DNA of 64,000 bases. Origin: Calothrix sp. HK-06. Lineage in GTDB: Bacteria > Cyanobacteriota > Cyanobacteriia > Cyanobacteriales > Nostocaceae. Of this stretch, positions 1 through 9,765 are shown piece after piece. The position numbers and the translations under genes are program-made. The notes beneath the pieces are model-generated. The model searched no databases, was not told where the DNA came from, and saw only the letters and a list, made by a program, of their open reading frames with translations. The stretch covers positions 62,001-126,000 of the forward strand of contig NZ_MRCD01000011.1 in NCBI RefSeq assembly GCF_001904745.1. The letters run 5' to 3'. Position 1 is the first letter of the stretch, and every line of letters starts with the position of its first letter.

Positions 1-10
1 CTTTATAAAA

Positions 11-538
11 TTATAACTTTCGTGTTAATATACTAACACATATTTTTCGTAAATTAGGATAATTTACAGCAATATAAAAGAAGCACGAAGTTGCAGCAAA
101 GCGCTGGTAATCTTCACGCGAATCATCATTAATATATTCTGTAAGTACAGGAATAGCTGGCGCCCCAATTAAACCGAAAGTTTTGGGCAAATCAAAATTA
201 GTCCAATCATCCTCAGTATCATGAAATAAAGTAATTAAGGGTTCAATTGCTTCCGTTGCACGTAGTTGACCCAGTGTTCGCCATGCATGAACAGGCGCCC
301 ATACCTCAAGGCTATCGAAGTTAGTTTCATCTAAATTTTTATCAGTTGCCAAACGTATTAGGTCAGGAATATGTTCTTTACTAAAACCAAATTCCTCAAT
401 ATAGTTAGGTAATTCCTTTAATTTACTACAATCAGCATAATCTAGTAATTTATTTACAGGAGACGAGTAAGGTTCACAAACCATACGTTTTTGATGAAAG
501 TATATTATCACTATTATCACGGAGTGGTGCCGATTCAA
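11..538 (-). CDS. HEAT-repeat-like protein, probably C-terminally shortened
   Basis: The 175-residue product has helical repeats of the HEAT/PBS-lyase kind, seen in stretches such as EVWAPVHAWRTLGQL and EAIEPLITLF around residues 80-105. Proteins with such repeats usually scaffold protein-protein contacts. I cannot name a partner. The frame stops soon after a further repeat begins (RFAATSCFFYIAVNYPNLR), so the protein is probably shorter than its relatives. The first 18 residues do not look like part of the fold, and the real start may be the Met at about residue 19. Two GGCGCC sites lie inside the gene. Confidence 0.55.
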   Translation of the reverse strand: MNRHHSVIIVIIYFHQKRMVCEPYSSPVNKLLDYADCSKLKELPNYIEEFGFSKEHIPDLIRLATDKNLDETNFDSLEVWAPVHAWRTLGQLRATEAIEPLITLFHDTEDDWTNFDLPKTFGLIGAPAIPVLTEYINDDSREDYQRFAATSCFFYIAVNYPNLRKICVSILTRKL

Positions 539-583
539 AAATCTTAATCAATAGAGTCAAGAGAATGGTATACTAGATTTCAA

Positions 584-844
584 ATGGGTTATATATTACG
601 AGTAGCTAGCGAGGATCAAATTTTAAATATGGCTTTTGAGCAAATCGAAGCATTTTTAAAGAAAATGCAGTCTGAACCTGAACTTAAAAACGAGGTGCTC
701 GCAGCACCAACCGCAGATGATGTTGCGCGAATAGCACTAAAGCTTGGTTTTGAATTTTCAGGTGATGAATTATTGAGAATGTCAGGTAAGAAAGTTGGCA
801 GCATTACTGTTAGAAAAACTGATCTTCCTGGAGAGTACAACTAG
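584..844 (+). CDS. Nif11-like leader peptide family protein
   Basis: The 86-residue protein carries a Nif11-like domain from about residue 16: FEQIEAFLKKMQSEPELK, then a glycine-poor helix, then ALKLGFEFSGDELLRMSG. This domain is the leader of many cyanobacterial RiPP precursors, and it also occurs in stand-alone proteins of unknown role. The tail after the leader (VGSITVRKTDLPGEYN) has no Cys and only two Thr and one Ser, so it is not an obvious lanthipeptide core. No modification enzyme or exporter lies nearby. The ATG at 584 was chosen; an internal Met at 629 would give a more typical leader start. Confidence 0.7.
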   Translation: MGYILRVASEDQILNMAFEQIEAFLKKMQSEPELKNEVLAAPTADDVARIALKLGFEFSGDELLRMSGKKVGSITVRKTDLPGEYN

Positions 845-851
845 GGGTCAC

Positions 852-888
852 TGTTACTAGACCCTGAAATCTTTCGGGTCTAGTGACA
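852..888 (+). terminator. Hairpin after the Nif11-like gene
   Basis: Positions 852-864 and 876-888 form a 13-bp inverted repeat with one mismatch (a G:U pair in RNA) and an 11-base loop, starting 8 bases after the Nif11-like stop codon. No T-run follows, so it could be a 3' stabilising hairpin instead of a true terminator. Its right arm overlaps the GTG proposed as start of the next frame. Confidence 0.5.
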
Positions 889-1188
889 GCTGTAGACTAC
901 TTGATTAAAAATCCTTCAAAAAAACAGATTTTATCTGGTGATGCCCTCTCTTGGAGTCAAACCCCTTCTTGGACTCAAGAAGAACCTCTTTTAAAATGCT
1001 TACTTACTATGATTCGCCGAGTTAGAAACAATTTATTTCATGGTGGTAAATTTCCTGGGGCGCCAGTAAAAGACCCAACAAGAGACCAGCTATTATTAGA
1101 ATATAGTATTTGTATATTAGTAGAATGCCTTTGTTTAGATGCGGCGCCTGCTCATAAAGTCAGAAAATACTTTCGTTCTGAAACTTGA
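883..1188 (+). CDS. HEPN-like protein, probably the C-terminal part of a larger gene
   Basis: The 101-residue product contains RVRNNLFHGGK at about residues 46-56. This fits the R-x4-6-H motif (RNNLFH) of HEPN domains, which are RNases or nucleotide-handling modules in toxin-antitoxin and abortive-infection proteins. The helix before it (EEPLLKCLLTMI) and the Leu-rich helix after it (LLEYSICILVECLCL) fit the HEPN helical pair. The GTG start lies within the preceding hairpin and has no ribosome site, so this is more likely a remnant than an expressed toxin. GGCGCC occurs at 1059 and just before the stop. Confidence 0.45.
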   Translation: MTAVDYLIKNPSKKQILSGDALSWSQTPSWTQEEPLLKCLLTMIRRVRNNLFHGGKFPGAPVKDPTRDQLLLEYSICILVECLCLDAAPAHKVRKYFRSET

Positions 1189-1306
1189 GTAGCGTAAAAG
1201 CTGACAACTACCTATAACAGTGGCGCCAAAACTTATGCGTACTTAGATGTTTAGGTATCCGAGTACTTATAAGTATTAGGCGCCTGCAAGCAGAAGCTTA
1301 ACAACA

Positions 1307-1951
1307 TTAATCATCATCTCCCGCCGCCCATCCATAATCAGGAAAGTCCTTTAATCTAATCGGGTCTAGGTATTCTCTAGTAGTTAAAACATAATCGTAA
1401 TCTTCATATTGATTATCTGTTTCATCTAAATCAATAACCTCATCTAATGTACTTGTAAGCAAGCGTTCAATCAACCATGACTTAGAAGAATAAAAGTCAC
1501 GCCTTAACCCTAAATAAATAGCACCAAATACAGCTTCAAACATTTCTGCAAAAAGCTTTCCTTGCTCATTTAAATTACTTCCTTTTAAACTTTTACCTAA
1601 TAAGCAATATTGATGTAAGTTTATTTTACGAGCAAACTCAGATAATTTTACTTTATTTACCAGTTGTTGTTTAAGTCGAGTTAGTTCGCCCTCCGTTAAA
1701 TCCAAGTATTGTTCATATAAATAATCTGTAACAATTGCGCCAATTATGGCATCTCCCAATTGAGCTAGGCACCTGTACTCTTTTTCTTGTAAATCTTGTT
1801 TCTTTCTATCTATATTTGACTCACATAAATATGACGGATGCATCAAACTTATTTCTATTAGTTCTTTATCTAAATCTGAGATACAAATGATTTTTAAAAA
1901 CGCTTGGATGTCTTGCCCACGTTTAGTACTAAAGTTATAAAATTGTACCAT
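1307..1951 (-). CDS. RNase III-domain protein with an altered active site
   Basis: The 214-residue protein has an RNase III fold: ISLMHPSY near residue 34, the signature region YRCLAQLGDAIIGAIV at 59-74, and AEMFEAVFGAIYLG at 135-148. In canonical RNase III the signature reads NERLEFLGD with two Glu before the Asp. Here those positions are Tyr/Arg and Ala, only D67 is kept, and the second-helix acidic pair is E136/E139. There is no double-stranded-RNA-binding domain; the C-terminus is acidic instead. It is probably RNA-binding with weak or no cleavage activity, but this is inferred from residues only. It is flanked by debris, with no operon partner. Confidence 0.65.
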   Translation of the reverse strand: MVQFYNFSTKRGQDIQAFLKIICISDLDKELIEISLMHPSYLCESNIDRKKQDLQEKEYRCLAQLGDAIIGAIVTDYLYEQYLDLTEGELTRLKQQLVNKVKLSEFARKINLHQYCLLGKSLKGSNLNEQGKLFAEMFEAVFGAIYLGLRRDFYSSKSWLIERLLTSTLDEVIDLDETDNQYEDYDYVLTTREYLDPIRLKDFPDYGWAAGDDD

Positions 1952-2383
1952 TTCCTTAAGGATATTATTCTATGAATTACAAATGACGCCTTTAGCTGAG
2001 GTAGTCAACTAGAAGTAATAGTTTCGACTTTTCTTTAAGTAGTTAATTAGTAATTAGGGAACACGAAGCGCGCGGTAAATGATATATCACTTGCGCTGCG
2101 TATTAGCTACGGAAAGATTACTCCTCAATCCAGGAAAATACAGAGAGGATGAGAACAATTTACTTTTGATGCAGTTTAGGTGCCTAAAGTCCTTCAGTTT
2201 TAAAGTGGCGCCAGCATTACAAAATTAGCACTCAATCCTTTAATGCATGGTCAATAGTTAAGAGTATTATTTGTAAATTAACTTGCCTCGACAGGTCGAG
2301 TTTGTCAAACGGCGCCTATATATGATGAAGCCACGTCTCGGACAGGGAACTATATATGATGCGCGTACATTCGAGACATTATT
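1952..2383. other. Gene-free stretch with short repeats
   Basis: No gene is supported here. It holds a 14-base hairpin (CTCGACAGGTCGAG near 2286), two GGCGCC sites (about 2206 and 2311) and two copies of the short motif TATATATGATG (near 2312 and 2351). It also holds a variant of the motif GTAATTAGTTAGAAGTA (near 2006) that recurs near 11891 and 16105. Confidence 0.5.
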
Positions 2384-2683
2384 ATGATTATTTTCTCTCA
2401 AGTCAATGTTGCTCCAGCAAATACAGGCGCCAGTGGTATAGGCATTATTTATGTAATTGCTGGTCTTACTTATCTAATATTTTACCTAAACAAGTTTAAT
2501 CAGCGCACAGCCTCTACTTTGGATATAGCACAATTGGTAATTGGTGCATCTGCACTGTTACTAAACGGTTTTATAATGATATTTCAACGCTGGCGCCTGG
2601 ATGTAGGTTTTCAATTTGCACAGTTTTTGATGTTATTGTTCGTTGGTTGCTTGGCGACTAAGGATATTTTGAAACAACTATGA
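2384..2683 (+). CDS. Ycf66-family membrane protein
   Basis: The 99-residue protein has three hydrophobic segments (about residues 18-35, 47-66 and 76-92). The pattern GFIMIFQRWRLDVGFQFAQF at 61-80 matches the core of the Ycf66 family (…LIFQGWRLDPILQFGQ…). Ycf66 proteins are small thylakoid-associated membrane proteins found in cyanobacteria and some plastids, and their function is not settled. The length covers the usual N-terminal membrane region without the longer C-terminal extension of some members. Two GGCGCC sites fall in the gene. No neighbour shares its strand in an operon. Confidence 0.7.
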   Translation: MIIFSQVNVAPANTGASGIGIIYVIAGLTYLIFYLNKFNQRTASTLDIAQLVIGASALLLNGFIMIFQRWRLDVGFQFAQFLMLLFVGCLATKDILKQL

Positions 2684-2690
2684 GTCCAGG

Positions 2691-2815
2691 TATCTCACAT
2701 CTTGCAGCATTCTCAATAAGCTTAAAGAAACCGGGCTTCTGTACGAAAAATCAACGTTTCATAGCAAAGTTTTTGTCAAGAAGCCCGGTTTCTAGGCCTG
2801 GTGCAAGATGTGAGG
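2691..2815. repeat. Nested inverted repeat, MITE-like
   Basis: Two nested inverted repeats lie here. The outer arms are CTCACATCTTGCA (about 2694-2706) and TGCAAGATGTGAG (about 2802-2814). The inner arms are AGAAACCGGGCTTCT (about 2727) and AGAAGCCCGGTTTCT (about 2779). The whole can fold into one long hairpin. An open frame across it (2680-2913) is a by-product of the repeat and is not annotated. No coding capacity or transposase is present; a non-autonomous element or a structured RNA are both possible. Confidence 0.6.
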
Positions 2816-2960
2816 TATGGTTTTTCCAACATGGAAACGGCACCTGTACTAGTACAAGCGCTTTACATGGAGCGGCGCCTGTCTTGGAAAATAGAAGGCA
2901 TATCTATATATAGGCGCCTGTTATGAAACAAAAGTTGCTATTAAAACCTTAACGTGATTT

Positions 2961-3072
2961 GGCGTTGCTGAATCAGCGTATGAATTTCAAATGTAGAGAC
3001 GCGATTAATCGCGTCTCTACAGGGGTTTGAACGTAGCGCAAAATTGCTTTCATACATCAAATCAGCAACGCC
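2961..3072. mobile_element. 112-bp MITE with terminal inverted repeats and 8-bp target duplication
   Basis: The element starts GGCGTTGCTGAATCAG and ends TGATTTGATG-like sequence closing with TCAGCAACGCC, so its termini are inverted repeats of about 12 bp. An internal perfect palindrome (TGTAGAGACGCGATTAATCG and its mirror, about 2992-3022) forms a second hairpin. It is flanked by the direct repeat CGTGATTT at 2953-2960 and 3073-3080, as expected of an 8-bp target duplication. No protein is encoded, so it must have been moved in trans by an IS sharing these ends. I cannot assign the family safely. Confidence 0.8.
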
Positions 3073-3165
3073 CGTGATTTTATCAGTACAAATACTCTAA
3101 TATTTTGAGTAAGCAAAAGGCGCCTTTAATAGTCTTATATAAATTTTTATTTCAACAAATTTTAT

Positions 3166-5691
3166 TCAAAACGCCTTGATGTACATTCGTCCTAACTCGG
3201 CTATTGCTTTGGTTAAGGTCGAAGGTTGATTACCTCGTTGGAGAGAGCGCATTAATTCGGTAGCACTTACGGTTCCCAGTTTTAGAGAGCCAGCTACTCG
3301 CAATATATCATCCCAATTTTCAGCTATCAAGTCAGTATTTATTTTATTTCTTGCCAACTTATCAAGGGCGCCATAAATCTCTTCTTCATCTAATCGCCAA
3401 AATCTTGTGTCACCAATATCTGCAATTCTAGGGCTAAACTGGTAGCCTAATACCCAAAATAGACCAAATACCACCTCACTATAACCAGCAGTATCAGTCA
3501 TTATTTCAATTGGTCGTAGACTGGTTATTTGCTCCAACAATCCTGATAGTAAAAACAGAGAATCGCGCAACGTACCAGGAATAACAATGCCGTGGAAACC
3601 AGTAAACTGGTCACTAGTAAAATTGTAATAAGTTACACCTCGACCCACACCAAAATATTTACTGTTGGGTGCTGCGTTGATAGTTCTTACAGGTACACTA
3701 AATCGTAAACCATCTGCGGATGCAACCTCCCCTCCTCCCCAAATTTGTGCAAGTGCAATGCGGGTTTGGGTATCAACGAGTCTGGCGTTAGCACGGATAA
3801 GTGTCTCACTGCGGATATAGTTTTGCTGCACCCAAGACAACCGTCCCTTGGTCAATGCGGGTATTTCTGGACGTACCAATGGTTCCAATCCAATATTACA
3901 TGCTTCTGCTAATAACACCGCACAAATACTAATATCCAAATCTTTTACACGGCTCGAAGTTTGGCTCAAATGGGTAAATTCTTTTGTAAAGCCAGTTCTT
4001 TTATCAATTTCTAACAATACTTCTGGCAAGTCAATGCGAGGCAACATTTCTGACACTTGTCTTTTTAAGGCAATTAAACTGGGTGGGTCAACCAGTTTAT
4101 CTAATCCCGTTAATACTAAATGCTCCTTGCCATCCTTTATTTCAATGCGTGCAGCGGCATTGTCATTAAAATTACTAGCTGTTCGGTGGTAAGCTTCATT
4201 CAGTTGGGATTTGAGGATAGACAAAGTTTTATCAAAAGTGGGTTCGAGGTCTAAAGTACGACATATCGCCGCACGTTGGATAGCCCAAGCTTCATCAGAT
4301 AAAAGTTTAGCGCGAGGGTCTGTATAACTTCGACTTTTAACAACAAAAACATCACGGCGCTGCAATGCAGACCGTAAGCATTGAAGGACACAAAACGTGT
4401 AAGCTCTACGGTCAATTACTCCGTCCGAGTTTACAACTAGCCGCAACCAAGACTTGGTAACAACTTTTAATGGTGCAGCGCTCATGTCTGGTTTTGTTTT
4501 TCCTTCAATACTACGCAAAAATTCAAGCGCTTCTAAGATTGGTTGTGCGTTCTCCATTCCAGAAAACTCAATTTTTGACAACAAAGACGGTAAAAAGATA
4601 CGTACATAGCGCCAACGGGATAAAATTGTATCCAGCATTTCATCCTTCGATGGGCGTGCCAAAGATTTTACTTGCTTTAAAGCTTGGCATAATTGCTCAC
4701 GGCTAACCCGCTCAAATGCTTCCGACCTAATACTAGTGTCCTCAAAATCATCATCAAGTACTACTTCGACCGCTTCTGCTAATTGCAAAGCTGCGGCATC
4801 TAAATCTTTTAATGTTCGCAGACGCTCACTTTCCCCTTCGCGTTTTGACCTTGCAAACAAACTTTTAATTAGTAAATCAAGCAGGTCAATCACGTCATCC
4901 GTAGCTGTATATTCAAGCTCATGTATAAATGTTAACAAGGTTGCAATTCTTTTTGCGTCCGGCATTCGAGCTATGGCATGAGTTCTTGAAGCCGCTGCAT
5001 ACCGTGCTAAAAATTTAACCCTCGCTGGCGGTATTTTAGATAAATCAATATCTCCAACACCAATCGCACGTATTTCTTCTAAACGATTTATCGCTGCAAC
5101 CTGGGATTGGCTGCTCACGCGAGTGGGGGAACGAGATAAACGGTCTAATGTGGAATATCGCTGGTTAGAAGGTATTAATAATAACTTCTCCAGTTCGCTT
5201 GCTTGTTTTTTCGACGGGAGTTTAGATAAGACATTCCACAAGCGGTTAGCTGCTCTATCCTTTACAGATGCTACCAAACGAGCAAGAACAGTAACACCTG
5301 GTAAAAGGATTCTTCGTTCTACCAAACGTGCAGTGGTAAGGTCAAATAACATACTTTGAGATTCCGTACCTAAACTCGCTTTTTGGTATAACCAACGCAC
5401 TAGTTTCCAATGTTCTGGTTGTGCATGGAAATCTACATATTCGTAGCGTTGTTTAATTAATGCTGTATGCTCCCACCTGGTTTCTGAGGTTCCGTAACGC
5501 GACAAGGACTCTGTATCATCAATACTTAATTGTTTGCTTAGAAAATCAATTATAACTTTCGGTACATCGGTTGGGTCAGTTAAAAAAGTACCCAAAAAGC
5601 GCACAGTACATAACTGTAAAGCTAGACCCAAGCGGTTATGATTACCCCTCCGTTCCTTAATTAATTTTAAATCAACCTTCCTGCACTTCAC
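3166..5691 (-). pseudogene. tnpA: Tn3-family transposase, truncated at both ends
   Basis: The 841-codon frame matches the body of Tn3-family DDE transposases (normally about 960-1000 residues). It begins within the conserved N-terminal block (RRGNHNRLGLALQL) and has the DDE Asp regions SADGLRFSVPV and IEIMTDTAGYSEVVFGLFW. It stops at LQRGNQPSTLTKAIAELGRMYIKAF, where intact enzymes continue for about 110 residues that hold the third catalytic residue. It should therefore be inactive. The first codon is GTG at 5691, exactly where a DUF416 fragment begins on the other strand, so the N-terminus was lost at a rearrangement junction. No resolvase or Tn3 ends were found. About 65 bp of its 3' end are repeated near 33796-33862. 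Confidence 0.9.
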
Positions 5692-6183
5692 AGAATCGCG
5701 TTTGCTGCGGCTTGTTGTGAGAGACTACTACCCAACTACAACGCTTTTGCCAGAGAGGAAAGCTGGGGTAATCCCTCTGTACTAAGGACTGCTCTAGACG
5801 AAGTTTGGCAAATCCTGCGAGGAAAACCACTCTTGAGTGCTACTATTCAACAACTAAGAGATGCTTGCGACAGCGATGACATAATCCCTCACTCGGACGA
5901 TTTTGGCGGATATGTTGCTTTATCTCAGGAGGCTGGTTTAGCTATCTACAAAACTTTGGATGCCTGCATTGAGCCAACTCCACAGCGTATTATCGACGTA
6001 GTAAAGCGTGTTGCGTTTACTATTGAATTTTTTACCTGGGACGAATCGATGAAATCTATGGGAACAGAAGAATGCATAGAGGCAATTGCTCGCCACTCGT
6101 TCGCGGTTAGAGAAATGGCAAAACTGTTAGGAGGATTTACAAAGGCTGAAGAATACCAAACAGCTAAATCGGGACTTTCTTGA
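5692..6183 (+). pseudogene. DUF416 (YjaG-like) protein, N-terminus missing
   Basis: Reading from 5692, the frame gives RIAFAAACCERLLPNYNAF and then SWGNPSVLRTALDEVW. This is the conserved start of DUF416, followed by the typical SDDF segment and C-terminal helices ending at 6183. The usual first 10-20 residues are absent, and upstream sequence belongs to the Tn3 transposase on the other strand. No credible start codon remains; a TTG at 5833 would remove a third of the domain. DUF416 has no established function. The remnant marks a deletion or insertion junction at about 5691. Confidence 0.75.
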
Positions 6184-6533
6184 ATGGCTTCGCAACTCAT
6201 CTTATCGCAATGGTAAAAGCCTGATTGACTTAGGCTAAGGCATGATTTATGCATTGGACTGCTAGCCGGAATTAGCTAAATACTTTTGAACTACCAAATA
6301 AGCAATATCGTAGTTCTACTGACATATTTTGCTTATCCCGGTTTTCTGTTCCGTTGCTACTCGCACCCCAGTATCTAGGTATTTATAAAGGCGCCTGTCA
6401 TCTAGATATTGGCACCTACCGAGATAGAACAGCTTGGTTTTAGGAAGGGCGCCAAGCGTCAAGATATTCATTATGCTTTGGCGCTCTGCTTTATGGTTGT
6501 GGTGGGCGCCATATGAGCATAAACAAGAGTTAT
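6184..6533. other. Gene-free stretch rich in GGCGCC
   Basis: No gene is supported. GGCGCC occurs near 6390, 6449 and 6504, with a GGCACC near 6411. The phrase CTAGGTATTTATAAAGGCGCC (near 6374) matches a short motif that recurs next to GGCGCC near 29044, 1240 and 31780. Confidence 0.4.
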
Positions 6534-6777
<244 letters not shown>

Positions 6778-6864
6778 TATGAATTTGTATATTTATAAAA
6801 TTGAATTTAGGCTACATATTTTACCAACCCTAATCATTTTAATATAAGATATATTAAATAATGT

Positions 6865-7640
6865 TTAACTCTTTTTCTGATAATACTTCTCAGTGTATTC
6901 TTTCATCAGAGAAGGAACATCTAACTTATGAAATACTAACCATTCCTGTATTTTTTGGTCATTAATATCATTAAATTTGTAATCTTTCATTTCTTTGAAA
7001 AATGAATATATATTAGTTTTTAAAAACTGAAGTTTCCCTTTTTTCATTATCTCTACTTCATGAGTAAAGTTAGCTTGATTTGAAACATCTTTAGTAGGAA
7101 TAATTAGTATCCTTTTTACCTTCTCTGTAGAGTATTCATTTTCAAACCAACCACAATGATTATTCATTTGACCTGTTTCAGTCTTTGTTATTTCTTTTCG
7201 TGAATCTTCAACTTCACTTTTACACTCAAAAATAAAATACTGTTCGCTTTCTGCACACCAAATATTATCTGGTCCTTTTTAAATTCTCTATCTGGTCTCT
7301 GACTAAGAAAACCAAGTGCTACACCCAAATCTTGAAGAGCTTTTTCAAAGTTGTCTGAAGGTTGCCCAAAACTTAAATTCTCAAGTATACTATTTAAAGT
7401 CATTATAAGCTCTTCATAATTTGAGTACAAATCTATCCAATTTTTGATTAGTTGAATTCTATTCCCGCTTATATATTGTAATTTTTGATAGTTAACATCT
7501 TCTCTAGGTTTTAAAAGTAATGTATTGGATTTAAAAGCACTTTTTTGAGTTTTGTTAGACTCAACTTTACTAATTTTATATTTATATCTAGCCAATGTTT
7601 GCAAATACCAACCTTTTTCTGTTTTATCTTGGCAGTAATT
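6865..7640 (-). pseudogene. C-terminal part of a restriction-type protein with PD-(D/E)xK-like motif, frameshifted
   Basis: Two frames belong to one protein. The first (7640 down to about 7280) includes FEKALQDLGVALGFLSQRPDREFKK. Shifting by one base at the A-run near 7275-7280 restores GPDNIWCAESEQYFIFECKSE, a GPDN...ExK nuclease-like signature, and then runs on to HCGWFENEY and the stop at 6865. This arrangement is typical of the end of large DEAD/DEAH-box restriction or defence helicases. The N-terminal helicase part is gone, and the junction with the DUF262 gene lies at about 7643-7650. It is an inactive remnant of a defence gene. Confidence 0.6.
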
Positions 7641-7642
7641 AT

Positions 7643-9217
7643 CTATAATTTTTTGTATATATTATCTGACCACTCAACCAAAGCATAGTTAGCAATTTGG
7701 TTTGTTTGCCGAACTTCAGTTATACCCAACTTCTTCAAATAAGCTTTAGGGAATAGGTGATGACGTTCAACCCCCGACTTCTTACTTTTAATAGCAGGGT
7801 CAAGCAGTTGCGACACCTTGAGTTTGGAGAATAAAGCATTGGCATTGAGTAGATTAAGTGCAGCAAAGTAAGCAAATAATACTGGAGTGCGCGCGGATGA
7901 TGTTTCCAAAGCGTTAACAAGTGTAATGTTCCAGTAGTCATCGGTAAGGGTATCTTTAATTACCGTATCTAAGGAATTAATAAATTCTTGAGCATTATTA
8001 ACTGACCGTAGTCTAGCTAAATCCGATTCCATGACGGTTTCAGCAGAAGACGTGTAACGCCCGGTGATAGCAGTCATGAAGAACCAACGAGCGATAACAT
8101 CCCGAAGTTGATTCGATTTTAGTTTAAACTCGTACTTACCGAGCAAAAACATTATATACGTATAGAGCAACCCAATATCGGAGGTAATCATGTTGCTGCT
8201 GAGGAAACCAGCTTGCATTAATGCTTTTTGAAACTCGTGCCAATTGGTTAAATCTAACGTTTTAGCTTGTGCAGCTTTGAGTTCATCAAACTGGACAAGG
8301 CGCCTTTCCTCAGAAAACTCTCCTGTCTCCAAGTCTTTACCACGAAGTATCGAGTACACATACTGCAACCGCGCGCGTTTAAATGCCAGTCCTACAGACA
8401 CTCGTAATATCTGGTCTGGGTCAGGGTGGATGAAATAATTGAATGGGGATGGCGCCGAGCTTGAGGATGGTACACGGCATTCTCTGCAAAATTTTTCTAG
8501 CTGTGTTCTGCCTTCGTCCCAATGTACTGATAGTAGTGTCAATATAAAGTCAGCTTGTTTTAAAGTTACACCCTTTGAGTTGATGCGAACAAATATCTCT
8601 GATACTTGTTCTTCATTTACGTTCGAGGCAATCTCCATCGTTGTGAACTGGTAACTCTCTAAATTTTTGAGGTCACTAATCGCTTCTTGAATGGTTTGAA
8701 TTTCTTCTTCAGAAACATCACGCGCTTTTTTAAGACGGTCGAGGTAAGAATTTACTAATCTAAATATACTAGTAGAGCTTGACCACAGTACTGAGATATT
8801 AGGTATAAACTCAGGGTCTTTCTGTACTGCGGCATCAGCTACAGCAAATGTAAAGTCTGTGGGACGGAATGCTATTTGAATCGTTATTTCCTTGAAATCT
8901 TTGGTTAAAACTGGGCGCCCTTTAAGGACAGCGTATAGTGAAGTTAATCGTTGTTGTCCATCGACTATTAATAAAAGAGGAATTTTCGGCTTTGAGTTTG
9001 AGCCAATTTGACGGCTGTTGTTTGAATGGGCGTTTTCCCAAAACAGTAGATAGCCAGCTGGAAACCCTCTGTACATTGAATCAAACAAATCTCTGACTTT
9101 CGCAGCCTCCCAAACAAACGGACGCTGAATGTCGGGTAATCCTATTTCACCCATATCTATACGTTCTATCAGGCTGGAAAGAGAGTAATCTGTTCTTTTG
9201 TACAAGGTTTTCGACAT
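7643..9217 (-). CDS. DUF262 (GmrSD/ParB-like) protein with HNH-like C-terminus, slightly truncated
   Basis: The 524-residue protein has the DUF262 signatures GLPDIQRPFVW (residues 26-36) and IVDGQQRLTSLY (84-95), the DGQQR nucleotide-binding loop. Near the C-terminus is an HNH-type motif, VERHHLFPKAYL (about 483-494). GmrSD-type proteins are type IV restriction enzymes that act on modified phage DNA. The end (ALVEWSDNIYKKL) falls where relatives continue for some tens of residues, and the next bases already belong to the helicase remnant, so the tail is lost. Whether it still functions is uncertain. The ATG at 9217 directly follows a GGCGCC. Confidence 0.75.
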   Translation of the reverse strand: MSKTLYKRTDYSLSSLIERIDMGEIGLPDIQRPFVWEAAKVRDLFDSMYRGFPAGYLLFWENAHSNNSRQIGSNSKPKIPLLLIVDGQQRLTSLYAVLKGRPVLTKDFKEITIQIAFRPTDFTFAVADAAVQKDPEFIPNISVLWSSSTSIFRLVNSYLDRLKKARDVSEEEIQTIQEAISDLKNLESYQFTTMEIASNVNEEQVSEIFVRINSKGVTLKQADFILTLLSVHWDEGRTQLEKFCRECRVPSSSSAPSPFNYFIHPDPDQILRVSVGLAFKRARLQYVYSILRGKDLETGEFSEERRLVQFDELKAAQAKTLDLTNWHEFQKALMQAGFLSSNMITSDIGLLYTYIMFLLGKYEFKLKSNQLRDVIARWFFMTAITGRYTSSAETVMESDLARLRSVNNAQEFINSLDTVIKDTLTDDYWNITLVNALETSSARTPVLFAYFAALNLLNANALFSKLKVSQLLDPAIKSKKSGVERHHLFPKAYLKKLGITEVRQTNQIANYALVEWSDNIYKKL

Positions 9218-9765
9218 AACAGGCGCCGTTTGGGTTTATCTACTGGTAGTCTGTACTACTTTAAACACCTGAGTTTACAAACGTCAATTTGTACTTCGAC
9301 CCCTATCTAATAATGTTTTTAGCCTTGCAATGCAAATGATAAATAAAATTTATGGTTGTAATGTTTGATGCAACAGGAGATTTTAATTATCGGCGCCTGT
9401 AATCAAGGCGGGTACGCCCAAAAATCGCCTGCCCAACTTAACAGCTTGTCCACCCGTGAAGCGAATAACAGCAGCAATTAAAGTCCGGCACCTGTCCAAA
9501 ACTCTTCGTACTTCATGTTTTCCCAACCATCCGATAAAGCATAGTACTCCAGCATTTACTTTAACTCGGCAGGTTTATTCTTATAACGTCAGCTAAACTG
9601 AGGTGTGCCCTTACATCAAGAGTATGGATGAAGTAGGTAACGTGATTTACCACAGTCTCAAAACGGGAAGCTCTTCGGAGAAATGCTTCCTAAAGACTTC
9701 CCAGTAAAAAAAAAATAGTTCGTGTTTACTACCCAGGAGCATGAACTATGAATTATCAATTATCA
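9218..9765. other. Stretch without an intact gene
   Basis: No intact gene is supported. A minus-strand open reading (about 9484 to 9382) gives LIAAVIRFTGGQAVKLGRRF and ends just after a GGCGCC at 9391. It looks like another shard, but I do not recognise it. The last 100 bases before 9765 contain an inverted pair (GGGAAGCTCTTCGGAG near 9667 and CTTCCCAG near 9698) followed by an A9 run. This could act as a terminator in the minus orientation only weakly. Confidence 0.35.

Noticed and set aside
2680-2913. 77-codon open frame
   Set aside because: It runs through the nested inverted repeat; its composition follows the palindrome.
3848-5359. Several plus-strand frames opposite the Tn3 transposase
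   Set aside because: Antisense shadows with low-complexity Ser/Thr composition.
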